In this document: one piece after another, positions 45,238-56,295 of the stretch
Layout of the letters: each line of letters starts with the position of its first letter
Position numbering within the stretch: the first letter of the stretch is position 1
Origin: Gordonia sp. KTR9
GTDB taxonomy: Bacteria; Actinomycetota; Actinomycetes; Mycobacteriales; Mycobacteriaceae
NCBI RefSeq assembly: GCF_000143885.2
Contig: NC_018581.1
Location: forward strand, 434,001 to 498,000
DNA length: 64,000 nt
Direction: 5' to 3'
The notes under the pieces: model-generated
What the model was told of the DNA's origin: nothing
What the model saw: the letters and a program-made list of their open reading frames with translations, nothing else
Database searches by the model: none
Position numbers and translations under genes: made by a program

Positions 45238-46353
45238 ATGCTCGGCTACTACGTTCCCGAACCCGACGAGGCGATGTTGATCTCGGGCGCCAAGTCCGAC
45301 GCCGACAACGCGCCGTTCGTCGTGGTGGTGGGACACGGCAAATGGGTCATGCCCTTCTTCCGGAAGGTCCGATTCCTGTCGATGGCACTGCACGAAGCGA
45401 CGATTCGTGAGGTCTGTGTGACCACGCAGGGAATACAACTGAACGTGCGGGCGGTCATCGCGCACAAGGTCGGCAACGACGTGGCGTCGATCGTGAATGC
45501 CGGGCAACGGTTCATCTCCGAGCAGGAGAGCGAGATGAACCAACTGACCGGACAGGTCTTCTCGGGCCATCTGCGCTCCATCGTGGGCTCGATGACCGTC
45601 GAACAGATCATCCGCGAACGCGACACCCTGGCCCGTCAGGTGCTCGACGCGTCCAAACGTGAGATGGGATCGATAGGCCTCGTCGTCGACTCGTTCCAGA
45701 TCCAGTCGATCGACGACATGGACTCCGGTTACATCAACGCGCTGGCCGCTCCCAACATCGCCAAGGTGCAGCGCGAGGCTACCGTCGAACGTGCTCGCGC
45801 AGATCAGGAGTCGGCCAAGGCACAGCAGGAGTCGCTGCGCAATCAGGCCGATTACGAACGGGAGACCGCGATCAAGCGGGCTGCGATCAAGGCCGAGACC
45901 GACAAGGCCAATGCCGAAGCCGCCCAGGCCGGGCCCCTCGCTCAGGCCCGGGTCAACCAGGAGGTCATCCGCGAACAGTCCGTGCTCGCGCAGGCGCAGG
46001 CCGAACTCCGTGAGCAGGAACTGATCTCGGAGGTCGTGAAGCCGGCCGAGGCAGAGGCGCTACGCCGTCAGATCATCGCCGAGGCAGAGGCCAAGGCGGT
46101 CGAGATCCAATCGGCGGCGGCAGCTCAACACAACCGGATCGCCCTCGACCAGCAGCTCATCGAGGCCCTGCCGACGCTCGTCGGCGAGGTCGCGAAGGGA
46201 CTGAGCACCGCGAACCTCACGGTGTACAACGGCGCCGAGGGGGTCAACGAGATCATGACCGGCGTGATCACCCAGGGCGCCGCGCTGCTGCGGAGTCTGC
46301 AGGACCAGGTGGCGCCGACGACGGTCGACGGATCGCCGATGAGCACCACGTGA
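45238..46353 (+). CDS. Flotillin-like SPFH-domain protein
   Basis: The 371-residue protein has an SPFH/Band 7 domain (residues about 15-190, with GKWVMPFFRKVRFLSMALHEATI and GHLRSIVGSMTVEQIIRERD). A long Ala- and Glu-rich coiled coil follows (about 195-310, AETDKANAEAAQAGPLAQARV). The C-terminal segment ends in a small hydrophobic patch. Unlike classic flotillins it lacks a clear N-terminal membrane hairpin. It probably oligomerises at the membrane and organises domains. The ATG at 45238 has GAGGAG upstream. It is paired with the upstream NfeD-like gene. Confidence 0.9.
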   Translation: MLGYYVPEPDEAMLISGAKSDADNAPFVVVVGHGKWVMPFFRKVRFLSMALHEATIREVCVTTQGIQLNVRAVIAHKVGNDVASIVNAGQRFISEQESEMNQLTGQVFSGHLRSIVGSMTVEQIIRERDTLARQVLDASKREMGSIGLVVDSFQIQSIDDMDSGYINALAAPNIAKVQREATVERARADQESAKAQQESLRNQADYERETAIKRAAIKAETDKANAEAAQAGPLAQARVNQEVIREQSVLAQAQAELREQELISEVVKPAEAEALRRQIIAEAEAKAVEIQSAAAAQHNRIALDQQLIEALPTLVGEVAKGLSTANLTVYNGAEGVNEIMTGVITQGAALLRSLQDQVAPTTVDGSPMSTT

Positions 46354-46457
46354 ACGGCACCCCGGTCCGCGAGAACTGACCGGGCGGTTCGGCCCGGCAC
46401 GATCGGATCGTCGGGGTCCACCCGTGCGACCACGCCGAGTGGATAGGCTCGGAGACC

Positions 46458-47279
46458 ATGAGCTCACCGAATGACGCCGCACCGACACACCCGGCCTACG
46501 GGGTGCTCCGGGAGGTGACCCCGTTCGCATCGGTCCTGTTGTGCGACAACTCCGGGATGATGGAACTCGACGGCACGAACACCTATGTGCTGCGCGCGCC
46601 CGGCAGCGATGAATGCGTGGTCGTCGACCCGGGGCCACCGAAGTACAAGCATCATGCCCGGCGCCTGGCCGAACTACCCGGGGTCGCACTGGTGTTGGTG
46701 ACGCACCGGCACCACGACCACACCGGCGGGGTGTCGCGCCTGCACCGGCGCACCGGCGCTCCGGTGCGTGCTCGCCTCGAGAAGTACTGTCGCAGAGGCG
46801 CTCCGCTCCGGGATCGTGAGGTGATCGAGGCGGCGGGCCTACGGATCACGGTGCTGTTGACGCCCGGGCACACGGGAGACTCCGTCAGCTTCCTCGTCGA
46901 ACACGACGAGCAGCGCGCGGTCCTGACCGGAGACACGATCCTCGGGAGTGGCACGACCGTGCTCGATCCCGCCGACGGTGGGTTGCGCGACTACCTGAAC
47001 TCGCTGAACCGCCTCATCGTCGAAGGTGAAGGCGCGTCGCTGCTCCCGGCGCACGGCCCGGACCATCCCGACCTGGGACCGGTCGCGCGGTACTACAAAG
47101 CTCACCGTGAGGAACGGATTGACCAGATCGTCGCGGCCCTCGACTCGATGGGGGTGTCGGCCCGCGAAGCGAAGCCGATGAAGGTGGTGCGCAAGGTGTA
47201 CTCCGACGTCGACAAGAAGCTGTGGCCCGCCGCGCGGATGTCGGTGAAGGCGCAGTTGGAGTATCTGCGAGAGGCCTGA
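46458..47279 (+). CDS. Metallo-beta-lactamase fold hydrolase
   Basis: The 273-residue protein has the MBL metal site HRHHHDHTGG (residues about 80-89), then GHTGDSVSFLV and a His in LLPAHGPDH. A C-terminal LACTB2-like helical domain follows (YKAHREERIDQIVAAL). LACTB2-type proteins are thioesterase- or nuclease-like hydrolases, so resistance to beta-lactams is not expected. It matches Rv3677c, the gene beside crp in M. tuberculosis. A terminator separates it from the convergent crp gene. Confidence 0.91.
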   Translation: MSSPNDAAPTHPAYGVLREVTPFASVLLCDNSGMMELDGTNTYVLRAPGSDECVVVDPGPPKYKHHARRLAELPGVALVLVTHRHHDHTGGVSRLHRRTGAPVRARLEKYCRRGAPLRDREVIEAAGLRITVLLTPGHTGDSVSFLVEHDEQRAVLTGDTILGSGTTVLDPADGGLRDYLNSLNRLIVEGEGASLLPAHGPDHPDLGPVARYYKAHREERIDQIVAALDSMGVSAREAKPMKVVRKVYSDVDKKLWPAARMSVKAQLEYLREA

Positions 47280-47283
47280 CACG

Positions 47284-47321
47284 ACGAAGGCCGCCGGCTC
47301 GTCGGAGCGGGCGGCCTTCGT
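47284..47321. terminator. Bidirectional terminator
   Basis: ACGAAGGCCGCC (47284-47295) and GGCGGCCTTCGT (47310-47321) form a perfect 12-bp stem with a 14-nt loop, between the convergent MBL hydrolase and crp genes. Confidence 0.85.
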
Positions 47322-47390
47322 GTGGTGCCTGTGTGCGTGGTCCCTCAGGAGCGCGCTGTCTACCTGTCCCCTGAGGAGCGGGCGCAGCTG

Positions 47391-48065
47391 TCAGCGTGCG
47401 CGGCGCGCCAGACGCTCGGAGTCGGCGATGAGGACGCTTTTGCCCTCGAGGCGCAGCCATCCGCGCTGGGCGAAGTCGGCGAGGGCCTTGTTGACGGTCT
47501 CGCGTGATGCCCCGACCAGCTGTGCGATCTCTTCCTGGGTCAGGTCGTGGGTGACGCGCAGGGCGCCGCCCTCCTGGGTTCCGAAGCGCTGTGCGAGCTG
47601 CAGGAGCTGCTTGGCGACACGACCGGGGACGTCGGTGAAGATGAGGTCCGCGAGGTTGTTGTTGGTGCGGCGCAGGCGACGTGCCAGCACGCGCAGCAGC
47701 TGCTCGGCGATCTCCGGGCGGTCCTTGATCCAGGCCTTCAGCGCGTCGCGGTCCATCGACACCGCGCGCACCTCGGTGACGGTCGTCGCGGACGATGTAC
47801 GCGGACCGGGATCGAAGATGGAGAGCTCGCCGAACATGTCGGACGGTCCCATGATCGTCAGCAGGTTCTCGCGTCCATCGGGGGAGCGGCGGCCGACCTT
47901 CACCTTGCCGGACATGATGATGTAGAGCCGATCGCCCGGTTCGCCTTCGTGGAAGATCACATGTCCGCGAGGGAAGTCGACGGGCTGAAGCTGCTTGGTC
48001 AGCGCCGCCACGGCGGAAGGCTCGACGCCTTGAAATATGCCCGCCCGCGCCAGTACTTCTTCCAC
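47391..48065 (-). CDS. crp: cAMP receptor protein (Crp/GlxR)
   Basis: The 224-residue regulator is very close to Crp of M. tuberculosis. The cyclic-nucleotide domain contains [21 protein letters not shown] and [28 protein letters not shown], which includes the cAMP phosphate-binding motif. The winged helix-turn-helix is [29 protein letters not shown] near the end. It binds TGTGAN6TCACA-type sites. Two matching sites occur in this window, upstream of acs and in the RNA island. The start is a GTG at 48065. Confidence 0.97.
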   Translation of the reverse strand: MEEVLARAGIFQGVEPSAVAALTKQLQPVDFPRGHVIFHEGEPGDRLYIIMSGKVKVGRRSPDGRENLLTIMGPSDMFGELSIFDPGPRTSSATTVTEVRAVSMDRDALKAWIKDRPEIAEQLLRVLARRLRRTNNNLADLIFTDVPGRVAKQLLQLAQRFGTQEGGALRVTHDLTQEEIAQLVGASRETVNKALADFAQRGWLRLEGKSVLIADSERLARRAR

Positions 48066-48248
48066 CTAGGGAACCTTTCTCGAAATCTTTGCTACAGCCA
48101 CGCGTCAGATCGCGCCCTTGGACACGCTACCCCGCGCACAAGCATATGTGTTGGATGGGTCACTGGAAGCTCATTGCGCGTGTGTCCGATCGTCGAGCTG
48201 CCGACGGGATGTCCTGGGGCGAGACGACGGCTGACCCGCGATGACCGA

Positions 48249-48551
48249 TCAGCTGGCCCGTTGCGGCGACTCGGTGTGGCCGGCGACGGCCGACTCGTGA
48301 CGGGTGACGCGACGGTCGCGGAGTTCGTCGAGAGCCGCGGGCATCCCCTCGCGGGCGAGGGTCTGGACGTTCTGGGCGTCGGCCGAGTCGAGGAAGTCCT
48401 CGACCTCGTCGCGAGAGACCGCCGAGCGGTCGATCCGGGACTGGACCTTGTCCATGCCCATGGCGAAAAGCATGAGTACAGCCGGGAACAGCAGCGCCGC
48501 GAGACCGTGCATGAGGACCAGTAAACACAATGGGTCCGCCGGAATCCTCAT
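48249..48551 (-). CDS. Small membrane protein next to crp/nth
   Basis: The 100-residue protein starts [20 protein letters not shown], has one or two membrane segments (to [16 protein letters not shown]) and a charged tail ([18 protein letters not shown]). A longer ATG start at 48569 is possible. A membrane protein of similar size lies at the same place in M. tuberculosis (Rv3675). It is divergent from nth. The function is unknown. Confidence 0.75.
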   Translation of the reverse strand: MRIPADPLCLLVLMHGLAALLFPAVLMLFAMGMDKVQSRIDRSAVSRDEVEDFLDSADAQNVQTLAREGMPAALDELRDRRVTRHESAVAGHTESPQRAS

Positions 48552-48757
48552 CCGCAGGGCCGCTGTCACTGACTTGTTACCTGACCGTAGGTTGTGGGTC
48601 GGCTGTGCGGCGTGATCGTCCCAGGGGCCTCCCGGAGGGTATGGACGCCCTCCTGAACTGCGGAAACGCCGAGTCTGACCGCGCTGTCACGGTCGGGTCG
48701 CGGGGTCGGGCACCTGTGGAATCGGGATTGGCGGAGTACATCGCTAACCTGAATCAG

Positions 48758-49534
48758 GTGAGCGCACGCAAGACTGCGACCGCGGGACCGGCCGTGGCAC
48801 GCAAGCAGGAGACCCATCTCGGATTGGTCCGGCGTGCGCGGCGGATGAATCGCACCCTCAAGGTCGCCTTCCCGCACGTGTACTGCGAACTCGACTTCAC
48901 CGATCCGCTCGAGCTCTCGGTCGCGACGATCCTGTCGGCCCAGTGCACCGATGTGCGCGTCAACCTGACCACCCCGGCGCTGTTCGCCCGGTACCGGACG
49001 GCCGCGGACTACGCCGGTGCCGACCGCACCGAACTCGAGGAGATGATCCGCCCGACCGGCTTCTACCGGAACAAGGCGAACTCGATCATCGGGCTCGGCC
49101 AGGCCCTCGTCGAGAGGTTCGACGGGGAGGTCCCGAACAACCTCAAGGACCTGGTGTCGTTGCCCGGGTTCGGACGGAAGACCGCGAACGTGGTGCTGGG
49201 CAACGCCTTCGGTGTTCCCGGCATCACCGTCGACACCCACTTCGGCCGCCTGGTACGACGCTGGCAGTGGACCGAGGAGACCGATCCGGTGAAGGTCGAG
49301 CACGCCATCGGCGAGCTGATCGAGCGACGCGAGTGGACGGACCTGTCGCACCGGGTGATCTTCCACGGCCGCCGCGTGTGCCACGCACGCAAGCCGGCCT
49401 GCGGTGTGTGCGTCCTCGCCAAGGACTGCCCGTCGGTGGGGACCGGCCCGATGGACAAGGCCGAGGCCGCCGCCCTGGTGAAGGGCCCGGAGACCGAGCA
49501 TCTTCTCGCGTTGGCAGGGGTCGTCGCGCCGTGA
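48758..49534 (+). CDS. nth: Endonuclease III
   Basis: The 258-residue DNA glycosylase/AP lyase repairs oxidised pyrimidines. The helix-hairpin-helix contains [14 protein letters not shown] with the catalytic Lys141, the catalytic Asp159 is in TVDTHFGRL, and the [4Fe-4S] cluster Cys are C208, C215, C218 and C224. The GTG at 48758 gives a normal length; the open frame extends back to 48530 without protein-like sequence. It begins a chain of four genes, each overlapping the next by 4 bp. Confidence 0.96.
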   Translation: MSARKTATAGPAVARKQETHLGLVRRARRMNRTLKVAFPHVYCELDFTDPLELSVATILSAQCTDVRVNLTTPALFARYRTAADYAGADRTELEEMIRPTGFYRNKANSIIGLGQALVERFDGEVPNNLKDLVSLPGFGRKTANVVLGNAFGVPGITVDTHFGRLVRRWQWTEETDPVKVEHAIGELIERREWTDLSHRVIFHGRRVCHARKPACGVCVLAKDCPSVGTGPMDKAEAAALVKGPETEHLLALAGVVAP

Positions 49535-50262
49535 ACGACACCACAGACACCGAGACCGCCGGGAGCGAGGCGAGTCCGTCGTCGCGGAAGGATTCTCGTT
49601 TCCCACCTGCCGCGCGATGGAGCGCCGTGTTCGTGATCGTGATGATCGCGCTGATCGTGGCGATCTGGCCGCGCGGCGGCGAGCCGGCGCCGATGTCGAG
49701 CGCGCCGCCGTCGGCGAGTGGGACCCGCCCGATCGACGCCCCGGTCGACGAGGCGCGCGTGGCGGAGGCGCGGAAGGCCGCCGCTCTACCGGACTGCCCG
49801 GTCACGGGTCTGCCGGAGTCACCCGATTCCGTCCTCGCGGGCGTCGTCGAGCCCTGTCTGGGCACCGGTGCGCCGTACGACCTCGGTGCGGCGACGGCGG
49901 GTCGCCCGCTGGTGATCAACGTGTGGGCGCAGTGGTGTGGTCCGTGCAAGACCGAGTTGCCCTACTTCGAGGAATTCGCCGCTCGTGCCGGCGACCGGGT
50001 CACCGTGCTGGCCCTGCACGCCAAGGAAGGCGGCAGCAATCCGTTCTTCCCGTTGACGCTGCTCACCGAGATCGGAGTCCGTTTGCCGTCCGTGCTCGAC
50101 CTCGACGGGAAGGTCGCCGCGGCCATCAGCGCGCCGCGGGTGTTCCCGTCGACCGTGTTCCTGAGACCCGACGGCTCGGTGGCCGAGGTCTATCCCGGGG
50201 TCTTCGACAGTCCGGAGGAGATCGCGGACTCGGTGGCCGAGCACCTGGGCGTGCGGATATGA
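49531..50262 (+). CDS. Membrane-anchored TlpA/ResA-like thioredoxin
   Basis: The 243-residue protein has a membrane anchor ([17 protein letters not shown], about residues 29-45), a Pro/Ala-rich linker and a TlpA-type thioredoxin domain with [19 protein letters not shown]. Two further Cys (PDCPVTGL and EPCLGTG) precede the domain and may form a structural disulfide. It should reduce or shuffle disulfides outside the membrane. It overlaps nth by GTGA and the NUDIX gene by ATGA. The order nth-tlpA-nudix-marP is that of Rv3674c-Rv3671c. Confidence 0.92.
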   Translation: MNDTTDTETAGSEASPSSRKDSRFPPAARWSAVFVIVMIALIVAIWPRGGEPAPMSSAPPSASGTRPIDAPVDEARVAEARKAAALPDCPVTGLPESPDSVLAGVVEPCLGTGAPYDLGAATAGRPLVINVWAQWCGPCKTELPYFEEFAARAGDRVTVLALHAKEGGSNPFFPLTLLTEIGVRLPSVLDLDGKVAAAISAPRVFPSTVFLRPDGSVAEVYPGVFDSPEEIADSVAEHLGVRI

Positions 50263-51095
50263 GCGGGCGTCGCTCTGCCGACGCCGGGCCGCTGGTCTCG
50301 CGCGATGAGATCCCGCCCTGGCTACGAGCCCTCACCGACGACGTCACCGCTGTCGCGAGGAGTGTCGACGGTCGCGGCGGCGACCGGTCGCGCTGGGCGT
50401 CGATGCTGCCGACGAAGTCGCGGGCGGCGGCGGTACTCATCCTGTTCTCCGGCTCCTGGGAGGCGGCCGACGACCATCCGGGTGGTCTGCCCGCGGACGC
50501 CGAGGTGCTGCTGACCGAGCGTGCTCCGACGTTGCGCCAGCACAGTGGTCAGGTGGCCTTCCCCGGCGGTGCGGCCGATCCCGGCGACGACTTCCCGGTG
50601 GGCACAGCGCTTCGCGAGGCGGCCGAGGAGACCGGTCTCGACGCATCCGGGGTGAGCATCCTCGCGACCCTCCCCAGCTTTCCGGTCGGGGTCTCGGGGT
50701 TCGACGTCGTCCCGGTGATCGGCTACTGGCACCGTCCGAGCGAGGTGCGCGTCGTCGACGAGGGAGAGACCGCCCGGGTGGACCGGATCAACCTGCGCGA
50801 GATGCTCGACCCGGGCAACCGGTTCCAGGTCCGGCGAAAGGCGGTGGGCATCGTCTACAAGGGCCCGGCGTTCTTCGTCGACCGTCTGCTCGTGTGGGGA
50901 TTCACCGGTGGGCTCGTCGCCGCCATCAGTGAGGTGTCCGGCTGGGACCGTCCGTGGGACTCCGACGACGTGCGTTCGCTGGAGAAGATGATCGAACTCG
51001 CCGGCAGCCGTCAGGAGTCCGGTTTCGCCGAACTCCACCACGACGACCGGGTGGTCGTCGACGCCACCGATGTCGAGTCCGGAGGTTCGCGATGA
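50259..51095 (+). CDS. NUDIX hydrolase (CoA pyrophosphatase-like)
   Basis: The 278-residue protein has a NUDIX box (VAFPGGAADPGDDFPVGTALREAAEETGL) preceded by LTERAPTLRQHSGQ, the extra motif of coenzyme A pyrophosphatases (LLTxRSxxLRxHxGQ). The first Glu of the box is replaced by Asp, while the REAAEETG core is intact. It probably hydrolyses CoA or related nucleotides. It overlaps both neighbours by 4 bp, which implies one polycistronic, coupled message. Confidence 0.92.
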   Translation: MSGRRSADAGPLVSRDEIPPWLRALTDDVTAVARSVDGRGGDRSRWASMLPTKSRAAAVLILFSGSWEAADDHPGGLPADAEVLLTERAPTLRQHSGQVAFPGGAADPGDDFPVGTALREAAEETGLDASGVSILATLPSFPVGVSGFDVVPVIGYWHRPSEVRVVDEGETARVDRINLREMLDPGNRFQVRRKAVGIVYKGPAFFVDRLLVWGFTGGLVAAISEVSGWDRPWDSDDVRSLEKMIELAGSRQESGFAELHHDDRVVVDATDVESGGSR

Positions 51096-52285
51096 CCGGC
51101 TCGACCTGGGTCGACGTCATCGTGATCGCCATCGCGCTGCTCGCCGCGGCCAGCGGGTACCGATCGGGTGCGGTCGCCTCGGCGCTGGCGTTCATCGGCG
51201 TCGCACTGGGTGCCGTCGCCGGCCTGTTGCTCGCGCCTCGCCTGATCGAACAGTTCGACGACCTGCAGGTGCGGGTGCTCGCCGGGATTCTGGTTCTGGT
51301 CGTGCTCGTCGTCGTGGGCGAGGTGGCCGGCATGGTCCTGGGACGTGCCGCACGCGGTGGTATCCGGTCGCCCGGGCTGCGTGCTGTCGACAGCGGCGTC
51401 GGTTCGCTTCTGCAGGTGGTCGCGGTGTTGCTGGCCGCCGGTCTGCTGGCGATCCCGCTGCGGGAGTCGGCCGATCCGGCGATCGCCGGGGCGGTGCGTG
51501 ACTCCAAGGTGCTCACCGGCGTCGACACGGTGTCGCCGCAGTGGGTCGACGACCTGCCGGACGACTTCAAGGCGCTCCTGGACAGTTCGGGGCTCCCGAA
51601 GTTCCCGTTCGTCAGCACTCCGTCGACGAACGTCGATCCTCCCGATCAGGCGCTGGCCGAACTGCCGGTGGTGACCCAGGCCCGGCCCAGCGTCGTGAAG
51701 ATCGAGGGTGTGGCGCCGAGCTGCCGGCAGGCGCTGGAGGGCAGCGGGTTCGTCGTGTCTCCCGAGCGTGTCATGACCAACGCGCACGTGGTCGCGGGTA
51801 CCGAGCGGCTGGAGGTGCAGACCTCGACCGGGGCACAGCTTCCCGCGCGGGTGGTGCTCTTCGACAGCGAGAACGACATCGCGGTGCTCGACGTCCCTGG
51901 CCTGCGAGCGCCGGCCCTGCGGTTCGCCTCACGCCCCGCATCCACCGGGGACGACGCGATCGCCCTCGGTTTCCCCGAGGCCGGCCCCTTCTACGTGAGC
52001 CCCCTGCGGGTGCGTGCGACGTTCTCGCACACCGGCGACGACATCTACCGCACCGGGCAGGTGACCCGCGAGGTGTATGCCGTCCGCGGACTGATCCGGC
52101 AGGGCAATTCGGGTGGGCCGCTGCTCAACTCGGACGGCGAGGTGCTCGGAGTGGTCTTCGGGGCGGCCGAGAACGCCGCCGACGAAACCGGTTTCGTGCT
52201 CACCGCCCGTCAGGTGCGCTCCGACTTCGACGAATCCGAGCGGCGAAGCGAACGGGTGAGTACACAGCGCTGCGTCCTCGCCTGA
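51092..52285 (+). CDS. marP: Membrane serine protease MarP
   Basis: The 397-residue protein has four N-terminal membrane helices (VIVIAIALLAAASGYRSGAV and following, CvpA-like) and a trypsin-like protease domain. The catalytic His is in MTNAHVVAGTERLEV, the Asp in SENDIAVLDV and the Ser in RQGNSGGPLLNSDGEVLGVV. Two Cys (APSCRQAL and the final TQRCVLA) sit where the M. tuberculosis enzyme forms its activity-linked disulfide. MarP acts in the periplasmic space in acid resistance. The last 86 bp overlap the convergent epoxide hydrolase gene. Confidence 0.93.
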   Translation: MTGSTWVDVIVIAIALLAAASGYRSGAVASALAFIGVALGAVAGLLLAPRLIEQFDDLQVRVLAGILVLVVLVVVGEVAGMVLGRAARGGIRSPGLRAVDSGVGSLLQVVAVLLAAGLLAIPLRESADPAIAGAVRDSKVLTGVDTVSPQWVDDLPDDFKALLDSSGLPKFPFVSTPSTNVDPPDQALAELPVVTQARPSVVKIEGVAPSCRQALEGSGFVVSPERVMTNAHVVAGTERLEVQTSTGAQLPARVVLFDSENDIAVLDVPGLRAPALRFASRPASTGDDAIALGFPEAGPFYVSPLRVRATFSHTGDDIYRTGQVTREVYAVRGLIRQGNSGGPLLNSDGEVLGVVFGAAENAADETGFVLTARQVRSDFDESERRSERVSTQRCVLA

Positions 52286-53264
52286 CTTTCCGGGCCGGTC
52301 GGCGAGGGCCGTCCGCGGTCGGTTCGGGCTCGTGGCGCAGGAACTCGAGGACGTACTCGGTCACCGCGGCAGGTTGTTCCTGATGGACGAAGTGACCGCT
52401 GTCCTCGACCTGCCGGTACATCTGGTGCGCCGCCCAGCGGTGGCTGTCGGCCATCGCGTGGTCGAGGATGTACGGGTCGTCGCGGCCGCGGAGGGCGAGC
52501 ACGGGGAGGTGCAGCCGCTGATCCATGAGCTCCATGAAGCGGGCGCCGTCGGGTCGGAACTGTGAACGGAACGCCCAGCGCCGGTACTCCAGGCTGCAGT
52601 GGGCGACGTTGGGGATCAGCATGGCCGACCGGTTGAGTTCCACGGTGTGCGCGTAATCGGGCTGGGCTCGCCAGGAAGCCGACGACCGTTCCGCGAAGTA
52701 GTCGGACACGAAGGCCGCGTCGTCGCGGGTGATCTGTCGTTCGCCGAACCGGGGGATCTGGTTGCGCAGGAACAGCGGCAGGAACTGTGCCCGCTGGGTC
52801 TTGTCGCGCAGTACGCGTCGGCGGAGGGCACGGGGGTGCGGGGACGCGATGACGATGATCCGGTCGACGACTCGTGGGTGCAGTGTGGCGGTCGCCCAGC
52901 AGACCAGTCCGCCGTCGGAATGCCCGATGAGGGTGGCGCGGGTGTGCCCGAGCGCGCGGATGAGTCCGTTGGTGTCGCCGGCCAGGGTCCAGCCGTCGTA
53001 GCCGCGTGGGGGCTTGTCGGTGTCGCCGTAGCCGCGCAGGTCGACCGCGACGGCGCGGAAGCCGGCCTCGGTGAGCGCGGTCAGCTGATGTCGCCAGCTC
53101 CACCAGAATTCGCCGAAGCCGTGGAGCAGCAGCACAAGCGGGCGGTCGCCGGCGGGGACGCCTGCGGGCGCAACGGCGTGGAACCGGACTCCGTTGGCGC
53201 GGACGTCGAAATGCTCCCAGTCGCCCGGGAGTCGAACGCTCGAGGGGTCAGGCTCCTCGCTCAC
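52200..53264 (-). CDS. ephE: Alpha/beta hydrolase, epoxide hydrolase-like (EphE)
   Basis: The 354-residue protein is an alpha/beta hydrolase. It has the oxyanion segment LLLHGFGEFWWSWRHQL, the nucleophile Asp in LIGHSDGGLVCWATA, an acidic residue in RGRDDPYILDHA and the catalytic His in DSGHFVHQEQP. An Asp nucleophile fits epoxide hydrolases. The last 28 codons run antisense through the 3' end of marP and encode a basic Arg-rich tail (VRRGRSAVYSPVRFAARIRR) unlikely to belong to the fold. The gene order matches Rv3670. Confidence 0.9.
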   Translation of the reverse strand: MSEEPDPSSVRLPGDWEHFDVRANGVRFHAVAPAGVPAGDRPLVLLLHGFGEFWWSWRHQLTALTEAGFRAVAVDLRGYGDTDKPPRGYDGWTLAGDTNGLIRALGHTRATLIGHSDGGLVCWATATLHPRVVDRIIVIASPHPRALRRRVLRDKTQRAQFLPLFLRNQIPRFGERQITRDDAAFVSDYFAERSSASWRAQPDYAHTVELNRSAMLIPNVAHCSLEYRRWAFRSQFRPDGARFMELMDQRLHLPVLALRGRDDPYILDHAMADSHRWAAHQMYRQVEDSGHFVHQEQPAAVTEYVLEFLRHEPEPTADGPRRPARKVRRGRSAVYSPVRFAARIRRSRSAPDGR

Positions 53265-53267
53265 GGA

Positions 53268-53774
53268 TCACCCTTCGCGGGCGGGCGGGATTCTCGGGTG
53301 CGAGGTCTCGTGCTCTGCGTGACGGTTCGGCAGGACGGTCGGCAGTTCGTTGACCGATTCGATCGTCTTCTTCGGTCCCCGAACCCGTTTGAAGAACAGA
53401 TAGCCCACAAAGGCCGCGATCAGGGTGACCGTCACCAGGATGAGGAACACGATGAGGAATGCCAGCCAGCGCCAGACCCACTCGTCGAGCAACTCGGCGA
53501 GGAAGAAAAAGAAGAAGAAGCTGGAGTACAGCGCCATCACACCGGCGACGATCAGCAGCCCCGTGCCCGCGCCGGCCTTCTTCGCCTCGGTGACGAGTTC
53601 GGCCTTGGCGAGCGCGACCTCGGATCGGAACAGGGTGGAGACACTGGTGGTCGCGTCCTTGACCAGGCTTCCGATCGTCGGCTCACCGTTACGGCCGGCA
53701 TTGGCGTCGGAGAGCGGGATCGACGGGACGGAGTCCCGGCCCGCGTCGGGCAGGCCGTGCTCGTTGGGGCTCAC
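53268..53774 (-). CDS. Holin-superfamily III-like membrane protein (DUF1469)
   Basis: The 168-residue protein has a charged amphipathic helix (LFRSEVALAKAELVTEAKKAG) followed by two long hydrophobic helices (LLIVAGVMALYSSFFFFFFL and WLAFLIVFLILVTVTLIAAF). This is the layout of the actinobacterial putative Actinobacterial Holin-X/DUF1469 family. I chose the GTG at 53774 because GGAGG lies five bases upstream; the ATG at 53804 is open but unsupported. It matches the position of Rv3669. It precedes ephE by 3 bp in the same operon. It is not evidence of a prophage. Confidence 0.87.
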   Translation of the reverse strand: MSPNEHGLPDAGRDSVPSIPLSDANAGRNGEPTIGSLVKDATTSVSTLFRSEVALAKAELVTEAKKAGAGTGLLIVAGVMALYSSFFFFFFLAELLDEWVWRWLAFLIVFLILVTVTLIAAFVGYLFFKRVRGPKKTIESVNELPTVLPNRHAEHETSHPRIPPAREG

Positions 53775-53872
53775 AGAATCCTCCGTTGTTCGGCTGATGG
53801 CCATATGTTGCCATGCGAGCGCCGCTGACGTGGCGGCCCACCCATGGGTGCGTCGGGGAGTGCCCGAACGTG

Positions 53873-53910
53873 CGATGCGCCACCGGCGGGAGTTCGCCGG
53901 TGGCGCATCG
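53873..53910. terminator. Terminator of acs
   Basis: CGATGCGCCACCGGCG and its exact complement form a 16-bp stem with a 6-nt loop, 41 bp beyond the acs stop on the minus strand. Confidence 0.87.
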
Positions 53911-53950
53911 AGTCAGGACAGGCCCGCAGGGGACGGTCGTCCGGGCGGGA

Positions 53951-55891
<1,941 letters not shown>

Positions 55892-55966
55892 CGGTGAGAA
55901 GGGCCTTTCGCTGTCGACGGCGGTCACTCAACAGTAAGGTGACCCGACGTCAGTACGGGGAAACAG

Positions 55967-55982
55967 TGTGAGCGTAGTCACG
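55967..55982. promoter_or_regulatory. Crp/GlxR-type site upstream of acs
   Basis: TGTGAGCGTAGTCACG matches TGTGAN6TCACA in 9 of 10 defined positions. Its centre is about 49 bp upstream of the inferred acs transcription start. Acetate genes are known Crp/GlxR targets in related genera. The rest of the gap to 56295 (313 bp) shows no gene or hairpin. Confidence 0.65.
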
Positions 55983-56295
55983 TCGACGTCGACCCAGGAA
56001 CCGTCCCGTATGCGAACGCAACCGATTCGCGACGAACGGCCGGTGGGTGACGACGAACGGTAGGACGCCCGTCGGCGGCGACCGGAGTCGGCGACGCTTC
56101 GTTTCAGCCGGGCGACTGACTCGGCGGTACGAACAATAGGCCGCACGGAATTTCGAAACGGCGACTAACAATGAGGGTTCATTAATTCCGGATTCGAGGG
56201 AACGGGGAAGCGCCTCTGGCCTCTGTCGCCGCCGTACCGCGCGAGACCGAGGGTGTCCTGGAAGGGATGGCCGTCGACGCAACTATCGTCGGTTC

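Noticed and set aside
46458..47279. MBL-fold gene as a beta-lactam resistance enzyme
   Set aside because: The C-terminal LACTB2-like domain and the conserved housekeeping location argue for a thioesterase or nuclease-like hydrolase.
53268..53774. Holin-like protein as a sign of a prophage
   Set aside because: The family is chromosomal in actinobacteria, the gene order is the same in M. tuberculosis, and no phage genes are near.
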